A DNA stretch of 64,000 bases from Aquabacterium sp. (GTDB lineage: Bacteria; Pseudomonadota; Gammaproteobacteria; Burkholderiales; Burkholderiaceae_C): assembly GCF_029946005.1 (NCBI RefSeq), contig NZ_JAQSDR010000012.1, positions 248,001-312,000 on the forward strand. Direction: 5' to 3'. The position numbers and the translations under genes were made by a program. This document shows, one piece after another, positions 1 through 11,503 of the stretch; the first letter of the stretch is position 1; every line of letters starts with the position of its first letter. The notes beneath the pieces were generated by a model, which did not search any database, was not told the DNA's origin, and saw only the letters and a program-made list of their open reading frames with translations.

Positions 1-220
1 CCTGCATGAATAGCACTTTGTAGTTGGCGGGGATGGCCAGGATCTCGCGCAGGTCGCTTTCGGCCTGCTGAGCAATGGAGATGAACTCCTTGCCCCGGTG
101 GCTCATCTCCATCACGCTCATGCCCGACCCATGCCAGTCCAGCATCTCGCTCGCGGCCTGTTGCAAGACTTCTTCAGGCAGCGCCGCCGGACCGGCGGAA
201 AAATTGAAAGGTCGGGTCAT
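1..220 (-). CDS. serC: Phosphoserine aminotransferase, N-terminal part (gene runs off the window)
   Basis: The first 73 residues are present and begin [20 protein letters not shown]. This matches the start of SerC, the PLP enzyme that converts 3-phosphohydroxypyruvate and glutamate to phosphoserine in serine synthesis (and the equivalent step for pyridoxal phosphate). The SHRGKEF stretch and the later NYKVLFMQ stretch are typical family signatures. The ATG lies on the minus strand at 220, about 36 bases after the stop of the DUF2059 gene. Cotranscription in the order gyrA-DUF2059-serC is plausible and is a common order in Burkholderiales. The active-site lysine lies outside the window. Confidence 0.95.
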   Translation of the reverse strand, partial: MTRPFNFSAGPAALPEEVLQQAASEMLDWHGSGMSVMEMSHRGKEFISIAQQAESDLREILAIPANYKVLFMQ

Positions 221-256
221 CTCGGTCAACGCCTGGGCGGCGTCCTTCTCACTTAC

Positions 257-886
257 TTACTTGCTGACGGCGGGCTTGGGCGCAGGCTTGGCGGCCTTGG
301 CCGGCGCGGCTGCGGGGGCTGGCGCCTGACCGCTCAGCTTGCCACCAGAAGCCGTGTCCAGGATGGCGCGCAGGTTGTTTTGCACGGTTTGCAGCTTGGG
401 ATCAAGCTGAGGGCGAACATCCAGTACCACCTTTTCCAGGAAGCTGCTGCCGATCAGGTCGGGCAGGGCCGCTTGGTACTTCTTCAGCACGGCCGAGTCG
501 AGGATGGTGATCAGTTGCTTCAACTCGTCTTCGCTGAACTTTTCTTCCAGGGCAGGGGCCACGGAAGAGGCGCTCAGCTTGTTGGCGCTGGCCTTGAACA
601 GGGGCACGGCACCGTCCAGGTACTTCTTGATTTCTGCATCGACCTGCTTGGCCGTGGCCTCGCGCTTTTCAGGTGCCACGGCTTGCGACAAGACTTGCTT
701 GGCACCGCCAACCAGCTGACGTGCCGGCTGTTCGGCCAGGTTTTGTGCGGCGTTGTCGATCAAAGGCTGCTGCGTGACCATCAGCTTTTGAACCAATTCC
801 TTCTTGCTTTGGGCGGATGCCGACAGCGGCACAGCCAGCAGGGAGGTGGTCAGAGCGGTTGCCAGAGCCAGTTTGGTGAATTTCAT
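257..886 (-). CDS. Exported DUF2059 domain protein
   Basis: This is a 209-residue protein of unknown function. Residues 1-25 form a Sec signal peptide ending in an ASA cleavage motif. The helical middle contains the DUF2059-like segment at about residues 110-160 (FSEDELKQLITILDS). The last 25 residues are a low-complexity Ala/Pro/Lys tail. I chose the internal start at 886 because the signal peptide begins there; the upstream extension would overlap the end of gyrA. It lies 38 bases downstream of gyrA and upstream of serC on the same strand. Periplasmic location follows from the signal peptide; the role is unknown. Confidence 0.85.
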   Translation of the reverse strand: MKFTKLALATALTTSLLAVPLSASAQSKKELVQKLMVTQQPLIDNAAQNLAEQPARQLVGGAKQVLSQAVAPEKREATAKQVDAEIKKYLDGAVPLFKASANKLSASSVAPALEEKFSEDELKQLITILDSAVLKKYQAALPDLIGSSFLEKVVLDVRPQLDPKLQTVQNNLRAILDTASGGKLSGQAPAPAAAPAKAAKPAPKPAVSK

Positions 887-924
887 CGTTGTACCTTTGA
901 TTTCGGGGCAGCCAAGCTGCGGGA

Positions 925-3582
<2,658 letters not shown>

Positions 3583-3689
3583 GCGAGGCGTCTATCCAGG
3601 CGGAAGGTAACTTCGGGATTGTAATTGGCCGCTCTTGTAGTCCCAGCGCAACATCTCGCAACGTGTTTCGCTCTCTTTGAAGGGATGGC

Positions 3690-3717
3690 TTGAGTGAAAT
3701 ATTGGCTATGGCACAAT
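3690..3717 (+). promoter_or_regulatory. Possible sigma-70 promoter of the ompA-like gene
   Basis: TTGAGT at 3690-3695 and CACAAT at 3712-3717 are separated by 16 bases. They lie within the 274-base divergent gap between gyrA and the ompA-like gene, about 140 bases before the start codon. A long 5' untranslated leader would follow. The match is moderate and based only on consensus similarity. Confidence 0.3.
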
Positions 3718-3856
3718 CGAAACCGTTTTCTCGTTCTAGGGACATCCCTTGTTTTTTGTCAAGCGATTGACCTTCAAGGCCCTGGTAAGAGTTCAATCAT
3801 TTCTGCCCGAATGGGCTTCCGCGGCGTTGCGCTGCGTCTATTTTTTGAGGATCTGC

Positions 3857-4495
3857 ATGAACAAACTCAATAACGTTGCGGCTCTGTTCGCCTTGGTCGC
3901 CATGACGGCCTCGATGGGTGCTTCAGCTCAAAATGTCAACAACTGGGTTTCGTCCGACGGCAAGCCCGTGAAGAACGGCACCAACGAACTGTGCTGGCGT
4001 AACAATTTCTGGACACCTGAAACCGGTATCCAGGGTTGTGATGGCGTGCCTCCTCCTCCTGCCGCTCCCGTGGCTGCGGCTGCCCCTGCTGCCGAAGCAG
4101 CTCCTGCGCCCGCTGTGGTGCCCGTGCCCGTGCCCCAGACTGAAAAAGTCAGCTTCGCTGCTGATGCCTTCTTCGACTTCGACAAGGCTGTGCTCAAGCC
4201 CGAAGGCAAGGCCAAGCTGGACGACCTGGCCGACAAGGTCAAGGGTCTGAACCTGGAAGTCATCATTGCCGTGGGTCACACCGACTCCAAGGGGACTGAT
4301 GCCTACAACCAGAAGCTGTCGGTTCGCCGCGCTGATGCCGTCAAGGCCTATCTGACGACCAAGGGCTTCGAAGCCAGCCGCGTCTACACCGAAGGCAAGG
4401 GCGAAGCCCAACCTGTGGCCGACAACAAGTCCGACGCCGGCCGTGCCAAGAATCGCCGCGTTGAAATCGAAGTCGTGGGCACCCGCACCAAGTAA
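3857..4495 (+). CDS. OmpA family outer-membrane/peptidoglycan-binding protein
   Basis: This 212-residue protein starts with a signal peptide (residues 1-24, cleavage after ASA). A short Cys-containing region follows, then an Ala/Pro hinge (about 58-92), then a C-terminal OmpA domain (about 97-208). The peptidoglycan-contact signatures are visible: DFDKAVLKPEG, GHTDSKGTDAYNQKLSVRRA and GRAKNRRVEI. There is no eight-stranded beta-barrel domain of enterobacterial OmpA size, so it probably anchors the envelope to peptidoglycan through a short N-terminal part. I chose the ATG at 3857 because the signal peptide begins there. A strong terminator follows. Its position beside gyrA is usual in Burkholderiales. 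Confidence 0.92.
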   Translation: MNKLNNVAALFALVAMTASMGASAQNVNNWVSSDGKPVKNGTNELCWRNNFWTPETGIQGCDGVPPPPAAPVAAAAPAAEAAPAPAVVPVPVPQTEKVSFAADAFFDFDKAVLKPEGKAKLDDLADKVKGLNLEVIIAVGHTDSKGTDAYNQKLSVRRADAVKAYLTTKGFEASRVYTEGKGEAQPVADNKSDAGRAKNRRVEIEVVGTRTK

Positions 4496-4528
4496 TTGGC
4501 TCTGCCTCGACAACTTGTTTGTCATGCT

Positions 4529-4555
4529 AAAAACCCCGCTCCGGCGGGGTTTTTT
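4529..4555 (+). terminator. Rho-independent terminator of the ompA-like gene
   Basis: CCCCGC at 4534-4539, a TCCG loop and GCGGGG at 4544-4549 form the stem. It is followed by a run of six T, and preceded by a run of A that makes it usable in both directions. Confidence 0.9.
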
Positions 4556-4673
4556 CATGGGTGGGCACGGCACAATACACCCCATCAGGGGAGCCCATCA
4601 GTGTGATTGCCTCGCGGGGTAAAACACCGCAAACTGCCTGGCACAGGGAGTGTCATTGAATGGAGTGGTTCCA

Positions 4674-5525
4674 ATGGATCACGTTCACGTTGACCCCGTC
4701 TCTTCCACCTTGTCCCGGCGTGCCACCGTTGCTTTGATGGTGGCCATGGCCTTGGCGGCCATGGTCGGTTTGGTGGCGTGGGGTCCGGTAGGTTTGGTGC
4801 CTCACATGCACCACTTTGTGGATGAAGGCCGGTGGATGGGCGTGCCCAATGGCATCAATGTCCTGAGCCATGTGCCGCTGATCCCGATTGGCTTATGGGG
4901 CATCTGGCGTGTCAGCCGTTTGCCCTCAAACGAACCCTTGCGCTGGATCTGGGGCTGGTTCTTCTTGTGCCAGATGCTGGCCACCTTGGGCGGCATGTTC
5001 TACCATCTGGCGCCAAGCGATTCGGCCTTCATCTGGGACCAGGTGCCTAAGTCGGCGGCTTGCTCCCTGTTCGCTTTTGCTTTCCTGGCCGAGCGGATTG
5101 ATCGCCGCTGTGGCGAGTCTGCGGCCATTGCCACCGCCTTGATCGCTTCATTGCTCGGCGGCATCTGGTGGCTTTACAGCCTTCACCACGAAGGCGTGGG
5201 CGATTTGCGCCCCTTGATCTGGCTGGAGATGCTGCCAGTGTTGTTGGTGGCCACTGGTGCCTGGACGCTCAGTGGGCATCTGCTTTCAAGGCAGGACTGG
5301 ATGCGCTCGCAGATCAGCTTTGTCGTGGCGCAAACGGTGGACTGGACCGATGGGGCCGTGTTCGACCTGACGCACCAGGCCATTGGCGGCCATTCCGTGC
5401 GACACCTGGCGCTGGCCGCCTGTGTGGGCTGGGTGGCCTATCGCCTGGGGCAAGAAACGGTTCGCCCCAACAAAACGACCGCCTCGAAGGCGGTCGTTGA
5501 ACCCAGCACGCTGGAAGTGGCGTGA
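4674..5525 (+). CDS. Ceramidase-like (CREST family) integral membrane protein
   Basis: The protein has 283 residues and about seven hydrophobic segments. Metal-hydrolase signatures of the alkaline ceramidase/CREST superfamily can be seen: LSHVPLIPIGLWG, then GGMFYHLAPSDSAFIWD (the H and D of the H...D motif), then GGHSVRHLALA near the end (H...H). Family knowledge suggests a zinc-dependent amide hydrolase acting on a membrane lipid, but the substrate is not established and many bacterial members are annotated only as membrane proteins. I prefer the ATG at 4674, with GGAG about 8 bases upstream, over the GTG at 4650, whose purine run sits directly against the codon. Confidence 0.65.
   Translation: MDHVHVDPVSSTLSRRATVALMVAMALAAMVGLVAWGPVGLVPHMHHFVDEGRWMGVPNGINVLSHVPLIPIGLWGIWRVSRLPSNEPLRWIWGWFFLCQMLATLGGMFYHLAPSDSAFIWDQVPKSAACSLFAFAFLAERIDRRCGESAAIATALIASLLGGIWWLYSLHHEGVGDLRPLIWLEMLPVLLVATGAWTLSGHLLSRQDWMRSQISFVVAQTVDWTDGAVFDLTHQAIGGHSVRHLALAACVGWVAYRLGQETVRPNKTTASKAVVEPSTLEVA
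5470..5498 (-). terminator. Terminator of the GMC oxidoreductase operon, inside the 3' end of the convergent gene
   Basis: A perfect 10-bp stem (5474-5483 with 5489-5498, loop TCGAA) is followed on the minus strand by TTTTGTT. It lies 55-80 bases downstream of the GMC stop codon but within the coding sequence of the convergent ceramidase-like gene. Confidence 0.65.
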
Positions 5526-5551
5526 GCCTGGTCAGCCGCAGGGCGGGTTGA

Positions 5552-7162
5552 TCAAACCAGCGCCACGTCCTTGCCACTGAGCCGTTTGGCCAGTTGGGTG
5601 GCCATGCGGTTGACGATGCCATAGATCGACAGCTGCGGGTTGGCGCCGATGCTGGTCGGGAACACCGACCCATCGTGCACCGACAGGTTCTTGATCTGCC
5701 AATGCACCCCGTCCGGCTTGACCACACCTTGCTGCTCGGTGCCACCCATGCGGCATCCGCCCATGATGTGCGCGCTGCCAGCGCCGGTCAGTTGCGACTT
5801 CATGTCGAGCTTCTCGATGCCTGCCTTGGCTTCGGCCCAACTGGTGTAGTGCGTGGCCTGTTCATGCAGAGGCAGGACGGATTTGGCGCCGGCCGCGAAC
5901 TGGATCTCGGCCATGGACAAGAAGGCGCGGCGGAAGCCGTCCAGCACGTAGTCGGTCAGGGGGTAGTGCAGGACGGGTGAGCCGTCCAGCTTCAGGAACA
6001 CTTCGCCACCGGAGGCGTCGGCGTGGAAGCCATCGCGGACCAAGGCCAGCATCATCTGGGTGTTGGGATAGTGTTTGAAGCGCTCGGCCAGGGTGGCGCC
6101 CATGCCGCCCAGCAGCTTGGAGGTCAGCCCGGGATGGATGGGTGTGGCCTCCAGCTTGTAGCCGATGGGGCCGTCAATGGCCTGTGTGTACAGGAAATGA
6201 TCGGAGTAGATGGACTGAGGCGCGCCGGCCCAGCCTTCGATCTTCTGCTCGAACACGGCCGATGAAAACGCCACCGGGTGCACGAAGGTGCGCTTGCCCA
6301 GCAGGTCGTGGGGATCGGGGGCCTTGGAGCGCTTGAGCAGGGCGGGCGAGTTGATGGCACCGCCTGACACCACGTAGTGCTTGGCCGTGATGTGCATGAC
6401 CTTGTCATTCACACGATCGCCATTGATGGTCACGCCGACGCACTGCAGGGACTTGACCTCGCCGTTGTCGATCTCGAATTTTTCGGCGCGGGTTTGGTGG
6501 AACAGGCGCGCCCCGGCTTCGAGGGCGGCGGGGATGGTGGTCACCAGCATGGACTGCTTGGCGTTGGTGGGGCAACCCATGCCGCAGGAGCCCAGGTTCC
6601 AGCAGCCCTTGACGTTGCGGGGAATGACGTGGGCGGCGATGCCCAGCTTGGTGGCGCCGGTGCGCAGGATTTCGTTGTTGGCGTTGGGCGCGGCTTCCCA
6701 GGCGGTCATGTTCAGCCGTTGCTCGGCCTGCGTGAACCAGGGCGCCAGGGCTTCGACGTTGAAGTCCTTCAGACCGAAGTGTTCTTGCCAGTACTTCAGG
6801 GTGGTGGGCGGCGTGCGGAATGAGCTGGTCCAGTTGACCACGGTGGTGCCACCGACGCAGCGGCCTTGCAGCAAGGTGAGGCCCTTGTCCAGCGTGGCGC
6901 GGGTGCCGCCTTCCTGGTAGAGGTCGGCATAGGCTTCAGACTCTTTTTGGTTGAAATCGGAGCTGGTTTTGAGTGGACCTTCTTCGATCAGCACGACATC
7001 CAGTCCGGCCTTGGTCAGCAACTCGGCGGTGATGCCGGCGCCAGCGCCCGTGCCAACGATGACGACATCGCAGTTGATTTTTTCAGGCAGGCCCAAAGCG
7101 CCATCGGTGGTCTTCCAGCCGCGCTCGATGCCGGCGCGGAACGGGTCAGGCAATTTGCTCAT
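5552..7162 (-). CDS. GMC family FAD-dependent alcohol oxidoreductase
   Basis: The protein has 536 residues. The N-terminal Rossmann fold is visible as VVIVGTGAGAGITAELL at about residues 33-49, ending in the acidic ribose contact (VVLIEEG). A four-cysteine segment (CWNLGSCGMGC) near residue 190 marks the branch of GMC enzymes close to long-chain alcohol oxidases. The C-terminal catalytic region includes HIMGGCRMGG and SIGANPQLSIYG. It probably oxidises an alcohol at the membrane or in the periplasm. Its start overlaps the stop of the small Tat-signal gene by 4 bases (ATGA), so the two are translationally coupled. The substrate is not visible. Confidence 0.85.
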   Translation of the reverse strand: MSKLPDPFRAGIERGWKTTDGALGLPEKINCDVVIVGTGAGAGITAELLTKAGLDVVLIEEGPLKTSSDFNQKESEAYADLYQEGGTRATLDKGLTLLQGRCVGGTTVVNWTSSFRTPPTTLKYWQEHFGLKDFNVEALAPWFTQAEQRLNMTAWEAAPNANNEILRTGATKLGIAAHVIPRNVKGCWNLGSCGMGCPTNAKQSMLVTTIPAALEAGARLFHQTRAEKFEIDNGEVKSLQCVGVTINGDRVNDKVMHITAKHYVVSGGAINSPALLKRSKAPDPHDLLGKRTFVHPVAFSSAVFEQKIEGWAGAPQSIYSDHFLYTQAIDGPIGYKLEATPIHPGLTSKLLGGMGATLAERFKHYPNTQMMLALVRDGFHADASGGEVFLKLDGSPVLHYPLTDYVLDGFRRAFLSMAEIQFAAGAKSVLPLHEQATHYTSWAEAKAGIEKLDMKSQLTGAGSAHIMGGCRMGGTEQQGVVKPDGVHWQIKNLSVHDGSVFPTSIGANPQLSIYGIVNRMATQLAKRLSGKDVALV

Positions 7163-7695
7163 ATGTCGAGGGGGCCGGGGTAGCCGGTCAGTGCCCAGTT
7201 GTCGGGGTTCGTGAAAAAGGCGATGCAGGTGAGGTCACGCACGGCGTGGTAACTCAGCATCGTGGTGGGCAGCTTGTGGATGCGCATGCTCTCCAGGGCT
7301 TCCGAGATTTCTTCGGTGCTGGCCTTGGCCCAGGAACTGCTCAAGCCCGTCACCATCAGCCGCGTGGGCGCATTGACCAGCAAGCCGAGCAGTGCAGCCA
7401 GTTCGCCTTGGGCGCTGGCGGGCATGGTCTGGATGACCTGGTTCAGTCGAAGTATCTGGCCTTCGAGCTTGGCTTCACGGGCGGCGGGGTCGGTGGGCAG
7501 CATGTCGGCCAGGACCGCGCGAGCCACGGCTTTGAGCACCTGCTTGCCGGAGTCGGTCAAGGCGCCATTGTTGATGCCGCGATTCCAGAAAACAGCGCCG
7601 CCCAAGGCAGCGCCGACGGCACCCAGAGCGAGGGCAGACTTGAGCAGCCAGCGCCGCTTGGGCGAGCTGGGTGGGGTGGTGTCGTTCGAGGTCAT
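7159..7695 (-). CDS. Tat-signal small subunit-like protein paired with the GMC oxidoreductase
   Basis: This 178-residue protein carries a twin-arginine-type leader: KRRWLLKSALALGAVGAALG follows a Ser/Pro-rich N-terminus. The mature part is helical and ends in WALTGYPGPLD. That ending and the size resemble the gluconate 2-dehydrogenase subunit 3 / Tat-leader accessory family, which accompanies GMC flavoenzymes. The 4-base overlap with the GMC gene supports a two-subunit complex, perhaps with this subunit providing export. I chose the start at 7695 because the leader begins there. No cytochrome subunit follows in the operon. Confidence 0.75.
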   Translation of the reverse strand: MTSNDTTPPSSPKRRWLLKSALALGAVGAALGGAVFWNRGINNGALTDSGKQVLKAVARAVLADMLPTDPAAREAKLEGQILRLNQVIQTMPASAQGELAALLGLLVNAPTRLMVTGLSSSWAKASTEEISEALESMRIHKLPTTMLSYHAVRDLTCIAFFTNPDNWALTGYPGPLDI

Positions 7696-7916
7696 CCGAA
7701 TATTGTGCCTTGTGGCCCAGCTTCCCCAACCCCGTGGATCACCGGCGTTCCCACCGCTTTGCGCCGAATCTGACAGGCAGTGTGTGCAAAGTTGCCACAT
7801 CTCAAGGGAATACCCTTGTCTGACTATGTTGCAAAATGAATGCAGTGTTTCAAGCTTGCGTCTTGAGTGATGTCAAGCCGATGAAATGTCCTGTTTATCA
7901 AGTGAGAGGCTCGCAA

Positions 7917-9617
7917 ATGGCAATGTCCAAACCCTGGTTGGCGCAGTACGAAGCTGGTGTCCCTGCTGAGATCAATCCCGGTGAGTACAACTCACTGGTC
8001 GATTTGCTGGACCAGGCATTCCGAGAGCATGCTCGCCGCGACATGGCGGCTTTCATGGAGGTGCGCTGGACATTCGCGCAGGTCGATGAGATGTCGCGTG
8101 CCATGGCCGCTTGGTTACAGGCGCAGGGCTTGTCCAAGGGCGCACGCGTGGCGCTGATGATGCCCAACGTGCCGCAGTACGTGGTGGCGATCGCCGCTGT
8201 GTTGCGCGCTGGTTATGTGGTGGTCAACGTCAATCCGCTGTACACGCCGCGTGAGCTGGAGCACCAGTTGAAGGACTCTGGCGCCGAGGCCATCGTCATC
8301 CTGGAAAACTTCGCGGTGACCTTGCAGGACGTCATCGCTCGCACGCCAGTCAAGCACGTGGTGCTCGCCGCCATGGGCGACATGCTGCCGGGTCTGAAGG
8401 GCCCGCTGGTCAACTTCGTGGTGCGCCATGTCAAGAAAATGGTGCCGGCTTTCAGCCTGCCCAATGGGGGCCCGATCAGGGTCACGCCATTCAAGAAGGT
8501 GTTGTCGCAAGGCGCGTCAAGCAAGTACACCCGCCCCACCTTGACGCCCAATGATGTCGCCTTCCTGCAATACACAGGGGGCACCACTGGCGTGTCCAAG
8601 GGCGCGACGCTGTTGCACCGCAATGTGGTAGCCAACATCCTGCAGAACGAAGCCTGGTTCAAGCCCGAGTTGGCCAAGCTGGGCAACCAACCGCTGGTGG
8701 CCGTTTGTGCCTTGCCGCTGTATCACATCTTCTCGTTGACGGTGTGCTACTTCATGGGGGCCCGAATGGGCAGCATGAACATCCTGATTCCGAACCCGCG
8801 TGACCTTCCCGGCGTGATCAAGACGCTAGGCAACTACCGGGTCAACCAGTTCCCTGCGGTGAATACGCTGTTCAACGCGCTAGCCAACCACCCTGACTTC
8901 GGCAAGCTGGACTTCTCCGGTCTGAAGGTGTCGATGGGTGGGGGCATGGCCGTCCAGAAGTCCACCGCCGAAAAATGGGCCCAGGTGACAGGGTGCGCCA
9001 TCGTCGAGGGTTACGGTCTGTCCGAGACTTCCCCGGTGGCCACCGCCAATCGTCTGGACAACATGGAGTTCAATGGCTCGATCGGCTATCCGCTGCCTTC
9101 CACCGAGGTGGCGATCCTGGACGACGACGGCAACCACTTGGGCTTTGGCGAGCCGGGCGAGATCTGCGTGCGTGGTCCGCAGGTGATGGACGGCTATTGG
9201 CAGCGTCCTGATGAGACCGCCAAGGTCATGACCACCGATGGCTTCTTTCGCACGGGCGACATCGGTGTGATGGACACCACCGGCCAGACCAAGATCGTGG
9301 ACCGCAAGAAGGACATGATCCTGGTGTCGGGCTTCAATGTGTATCCGACCGAGGTGGAGCAAGTCGTGAGCATGCACCCTGGTGTGTTGGAGTGTGCGGC
9401 TGTGGGCGTGCCCGACGAGAAGGCGGGCGAAGCGGTGAAGGTGTTCGTGGTGCGCAAGGACCCGACCTTGACCGAAGCCTCGGTGGCCGAGTTCTGCAAG
9501 GAGCAACTCACTGGATACAAGCGCCCCAAGTACATCGAGTTCCGCAATGATCTGCCCAAGACCAATGTGGGCAAGATCCTGCGCCGCGAACTACGCGACG
9601 AGAAAAAGGCCGCCTGA
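7917..9617 (+). CDS. fadD: Long-chain fatty acid-CoA ligase (FadD-like)
   Basis: This 566-residue AMP-forming ligase would activate fatty acids to acyl-CoA for beta-oxidation. The P-loop-like motif YTGGTTGVSKGA lies near residue 213 and the adenylate motif GYGLSE near residue 366. The hinge and C-terminal signatures are DRKKDMILVSGFNVYPTEVE, and the catalytic lysine region is KTNVGKILRREL. I chose the ATG at 7917 because GAGAGG lies 7 bases upstream; upstream in-frame codons lack such a site. It is monocistronic and convergent with hemW, with only 21 bases between the two stops. Confidence 0.93.
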   Translation: MAMSKPWLAQYEAGVPAEINPGEYNSLVDLLDQAFREHARRDMAAFMEVRWTFAQVDEMSRAMAAWLQAQGLSKGARVALMMPNVPQYVVAIAAVLRAGYVVVNVNPLYTPRELEHQLKDSGAEAIVILENFAVTLQDVIARTPVKHVVLAAMGDMLPGLKGPLVNFVVRHVKKMVPAFSLPNGGPIRVTPFKKVLSQGASSKYTRPTLTPNDVAFLQYTGGTTGVSKGATLLHRNVVANILQNEAWFKPELAKLGNQPLVAVCALPLYHIFSLTVCYFMGARMGSMNILIPNPRDLPGVIKTLGNYRVNQFPAVNTLFNALANHPDFGKLDFSGLKVSMGGGMAVQKSTAEKWAQVTGCAIVEGYGLSETSPVATANRLDNMEFNGSIGYPLPSTEVAILDDDGNHLGFGEPGEICVRGPQVMDGYWQRPDETAKVMTTDGFFRTGDIGVMDTTGQTKIVDRKKDMILVSGFNVYPTEVEQVVSMHPGVLECAAVGVPDEKAGEAVKVFVVRKDPTLTEASVAEFCKEQLTGYKRPKYIEFRNDLPKTNVGKILRRELRDEKKAA

Positions 9618-9638
9618 GCCTTGCTGCGATGAAGCGGG

Positions 9639-10877
9639 TCACTCTTCCTGAAGGAAGAGGGCCTGCAGATCGCTCAGGAAGTCAAAGCCTTTTTCGGTGG
9701 GCCAGGCCCGCTGAAGATCTCGTGCCAGCAGGCCCTTGGCCTCGGCCTCTTGCATGGCCTGCTGGATGGCGGTGATCGGCAGGCCGGTGCGCTCGGTGAA
9801 GCGCGCCAGCTCGAAGCCGTCCTTCAGGCGCAGTGCGTTGAGCATGTACTCGAAAGGGCGCGCCTTGAGGCTGATTTCATGTTCATTCGAGCAAGCCTGG
9901 CCTTGCAACGCCTGCGTCATGTAAGCCTGCGGTTCGCGCCAGCGCACTTGCCGCACGACGCGGTCCGGGAAGCTGATCTTGGAATGCGCGCCTGCGCCGA
10001 TGCCCAGGTAGTCGCCGAACTGCCAGTAGTTCAGGTTGTGCATGGCGCGGTGGCCTTTGCGCGCATAGGCCGAAATCTCGTAACGCTCCAGCCCTGCGAG
10101 GCCGGTGGCTTCGATGAGGCGGTCCAGCATGTCGAAGGCGGTGTCATCGTCCGGCAGGTCCTTGGGGGGCTGTGTGGCGAAGCGCGTGTTCGGCTCCATC
10201 GTCAGGTGGTACAGCGACAAATGCGGCGGCGTGAAGGCCAGTGCCTGCTGCAGGTCGGCGTCGAGGTCGGCCTGGCTCTGGCCGGGCAGGGCGTACATCA
10301 GGTCGAGGTTGAAGGTGTCGAAGCAGGCTTGGGCCTCTTCGACCGCGGCGATGGCTTGCGCGCGGTTGTGCACGCGGCCCAGAGCCTTGAGCTTGGCATC
10401 GTCAAAGCTTTGCACGCCGATGGACAGCCGATTCACGCCAGCCTGGCGGAAGGCCTTGAATCGGTCTTTCTCGAAGGTGCCAGGGTTGGCTTCCAGCGTG
10501 ACTTCGCAGTCGGGGTCGTAGGCCAGGCGGGCGCGGATGTCGGCCAGCAGTCGGTCAATGCCCTCGGGCGAGAACAAGCTGGGCGTGCCGCCTCCGATGA
10601 AGATGCTGTGGATGCGGCGGCCCCAGATCTGCGGCAGGGAGGCTTCCAGGTCGGCGCACAGGGCGTCGAGGTACTGGGCTTCCAGCGCTGGCGACAGGCC
10701 TGCCTTGGGACTCGCCATGTTGCCCTGCTGCGCTGGCAGCAAAGGGATTTTGGGAGTGGCGATTTCATGCGAGTTGAAGTCGCAATAAGGGCACTTCTTC
10801 AGGCACCAGGGCAGGTGCACATACAGCGACAGGGGCGGCAAGGCTTGCAGCGCGCCGGGACGGTGCAAGGTGATCAC
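9639..10877 (-). CDS. hemW: Radical SAM heme chaperone HemW
   Basis: The protein has 412 residues. The radical-SAM cluster motif is C25-x3-C29-x2-C32 in WCLKKCPYCDFNSH, followed by GGGTPSLF and the family segments GVQSFDD and YEISAYARKGH. The family is coproporphyrinogen oxidase-like, but HemW members are now regarded as heme chaperones for membrane cytochromes. The start is a GTG overlapping the rdgB stop (GTGA), so it is coupled to rdgB. An ATG further upstream would place the N-terminus deep inside rdgB. It is the last gene of the rph-rdgB-hemW operon. Confidence 0.92.
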   Translation of the reverse strand: MITLHRPGALQALPPLSLYVHLPWCLKKCPYCDFNSHEIATPKIPLLPAQQGNMASPKAGLSPALEAQYLDALCADLEASLPQIWGRRIHSIFIGGGTPSLFSPEGIDRLLADIRARLAYDPDCEVTLEANPGTFEKDRFKAFRQAGVNRLSIGVQSFDDAKLKALGRVHNRAQAIAAVEEAQACFDTFNLDLMYALPGQSQADLDADLQQALAFTPPHLSLYHLTMEPNTRFATQPPKDLPDDDTAFDMLDRLIEATGLAGLERYEISAYARKGHRAMHNLNYWQFGDYLGIGAGAHSKISFPDRVVRQVRWREPQAYMTQALQGQACSNEHEISLKARPFEYMLNALRLKDGFELARFTERTGLPITAIQQAMQEAEAKGLLARDLQRAWPTEKGFDFLSDLQALFLQEE

Positions 10878-11503
10878 TTCAGCAGGCCCCAGCGGGCGGT
10901 CATCAACTCGCGCAGGCGCTCGCAGGCCAGGGCGCGGTGGCTGACCGTGTTCTTGACCTCGGGCGCCAATTGCGCGGCCGACTGCTTGTACTGCGGCAGC
11001 CACAGCAGCGGGTCGTAGCCGAAGCCGTGTTCACCTTGCGGTGCCTCCAGCAGGAGGCCGTTCCAGTGGCCTTCTGCGATCAGCGGTTCAGGATCTTCGG
11101 CGTGGCGCACCGCGACCAGCAGGCAAGTGAAGTGCGCGCGGCGGTCGGCCTGGCCTTGCATCTGCTTGAGCAGCCAAGCGTTGTTGGCGGGGTCGATCAA
11201 CTCGCGGCCGACGGTGTCTTCGATCTGGCCATGGTCGCAGGCGTAGCGCGCCGAGCGCACACCGGGCGCACCCTGCAGAGCCTGCACGCACAGGCCGGAG
11301 TCATCCGCGATGGCGGGGCCTTGGCCCAGTTGCGCCGCATGACGCGCTTTGGCCAGGGCGTTTTCCACGAACGTGACGTGCGGCTCTTCGGCCTCTGGGA
11401 TGCCCAGGCTGCCTTGCGTGACCAGCTCCAGCCCCAGCGGGCCGATCAGGGCCTGCAGCTCGCGCAGCTTCTTGCCGTTGTTGGAGGCCAGGATCAGTTT
11501 CAT
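10874..11503 (-). CDS. rdgB: dITP/XTP pyrophosphatase (RdgB/HAM1)
   Basis: This 209-residue enzyme cleaves non-canonical purine nucleoside triphosphates (dITP, XTP) to monophosphates. The N-terminal [11 protein letters not shown] contacts the triphosphate. [13 protein letters not shown] and ADDSGLCV carry the catalytic acidic and metal residues. [11 protein letters not shown] and SHRALA complete the family pattern. It overlaps rph by 4 bases upstream and hemW by 4 bases downstream, so all three genes are translated as a coupled unit. Confidence 0.96.
   Translation of the reverse strand: MKLILASNNGKKLRELQALIGPLGLELVTQGSLGIPEAEEPHVTFVENALAKARHAAQLGQGPAIADDSGLCVQALQGAPGVRSARYACDHGQIEDTVGRELIDPANNAWLLKQMQGQADRRAHFTCLLVAVRHAEDPEPLIAEGHWNGLLLEAPQGEHGFGYDPLLWLPQYKQSAAQLAPEVKNTVSHRALACERLRELMTARWGLLK

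Noticed and set aside
9750-11018. Long plus-strand open frame opposite hemW and rdgB
   Set aside because: Antisense artefact; both real genes have clear motifs and overlapping starts.
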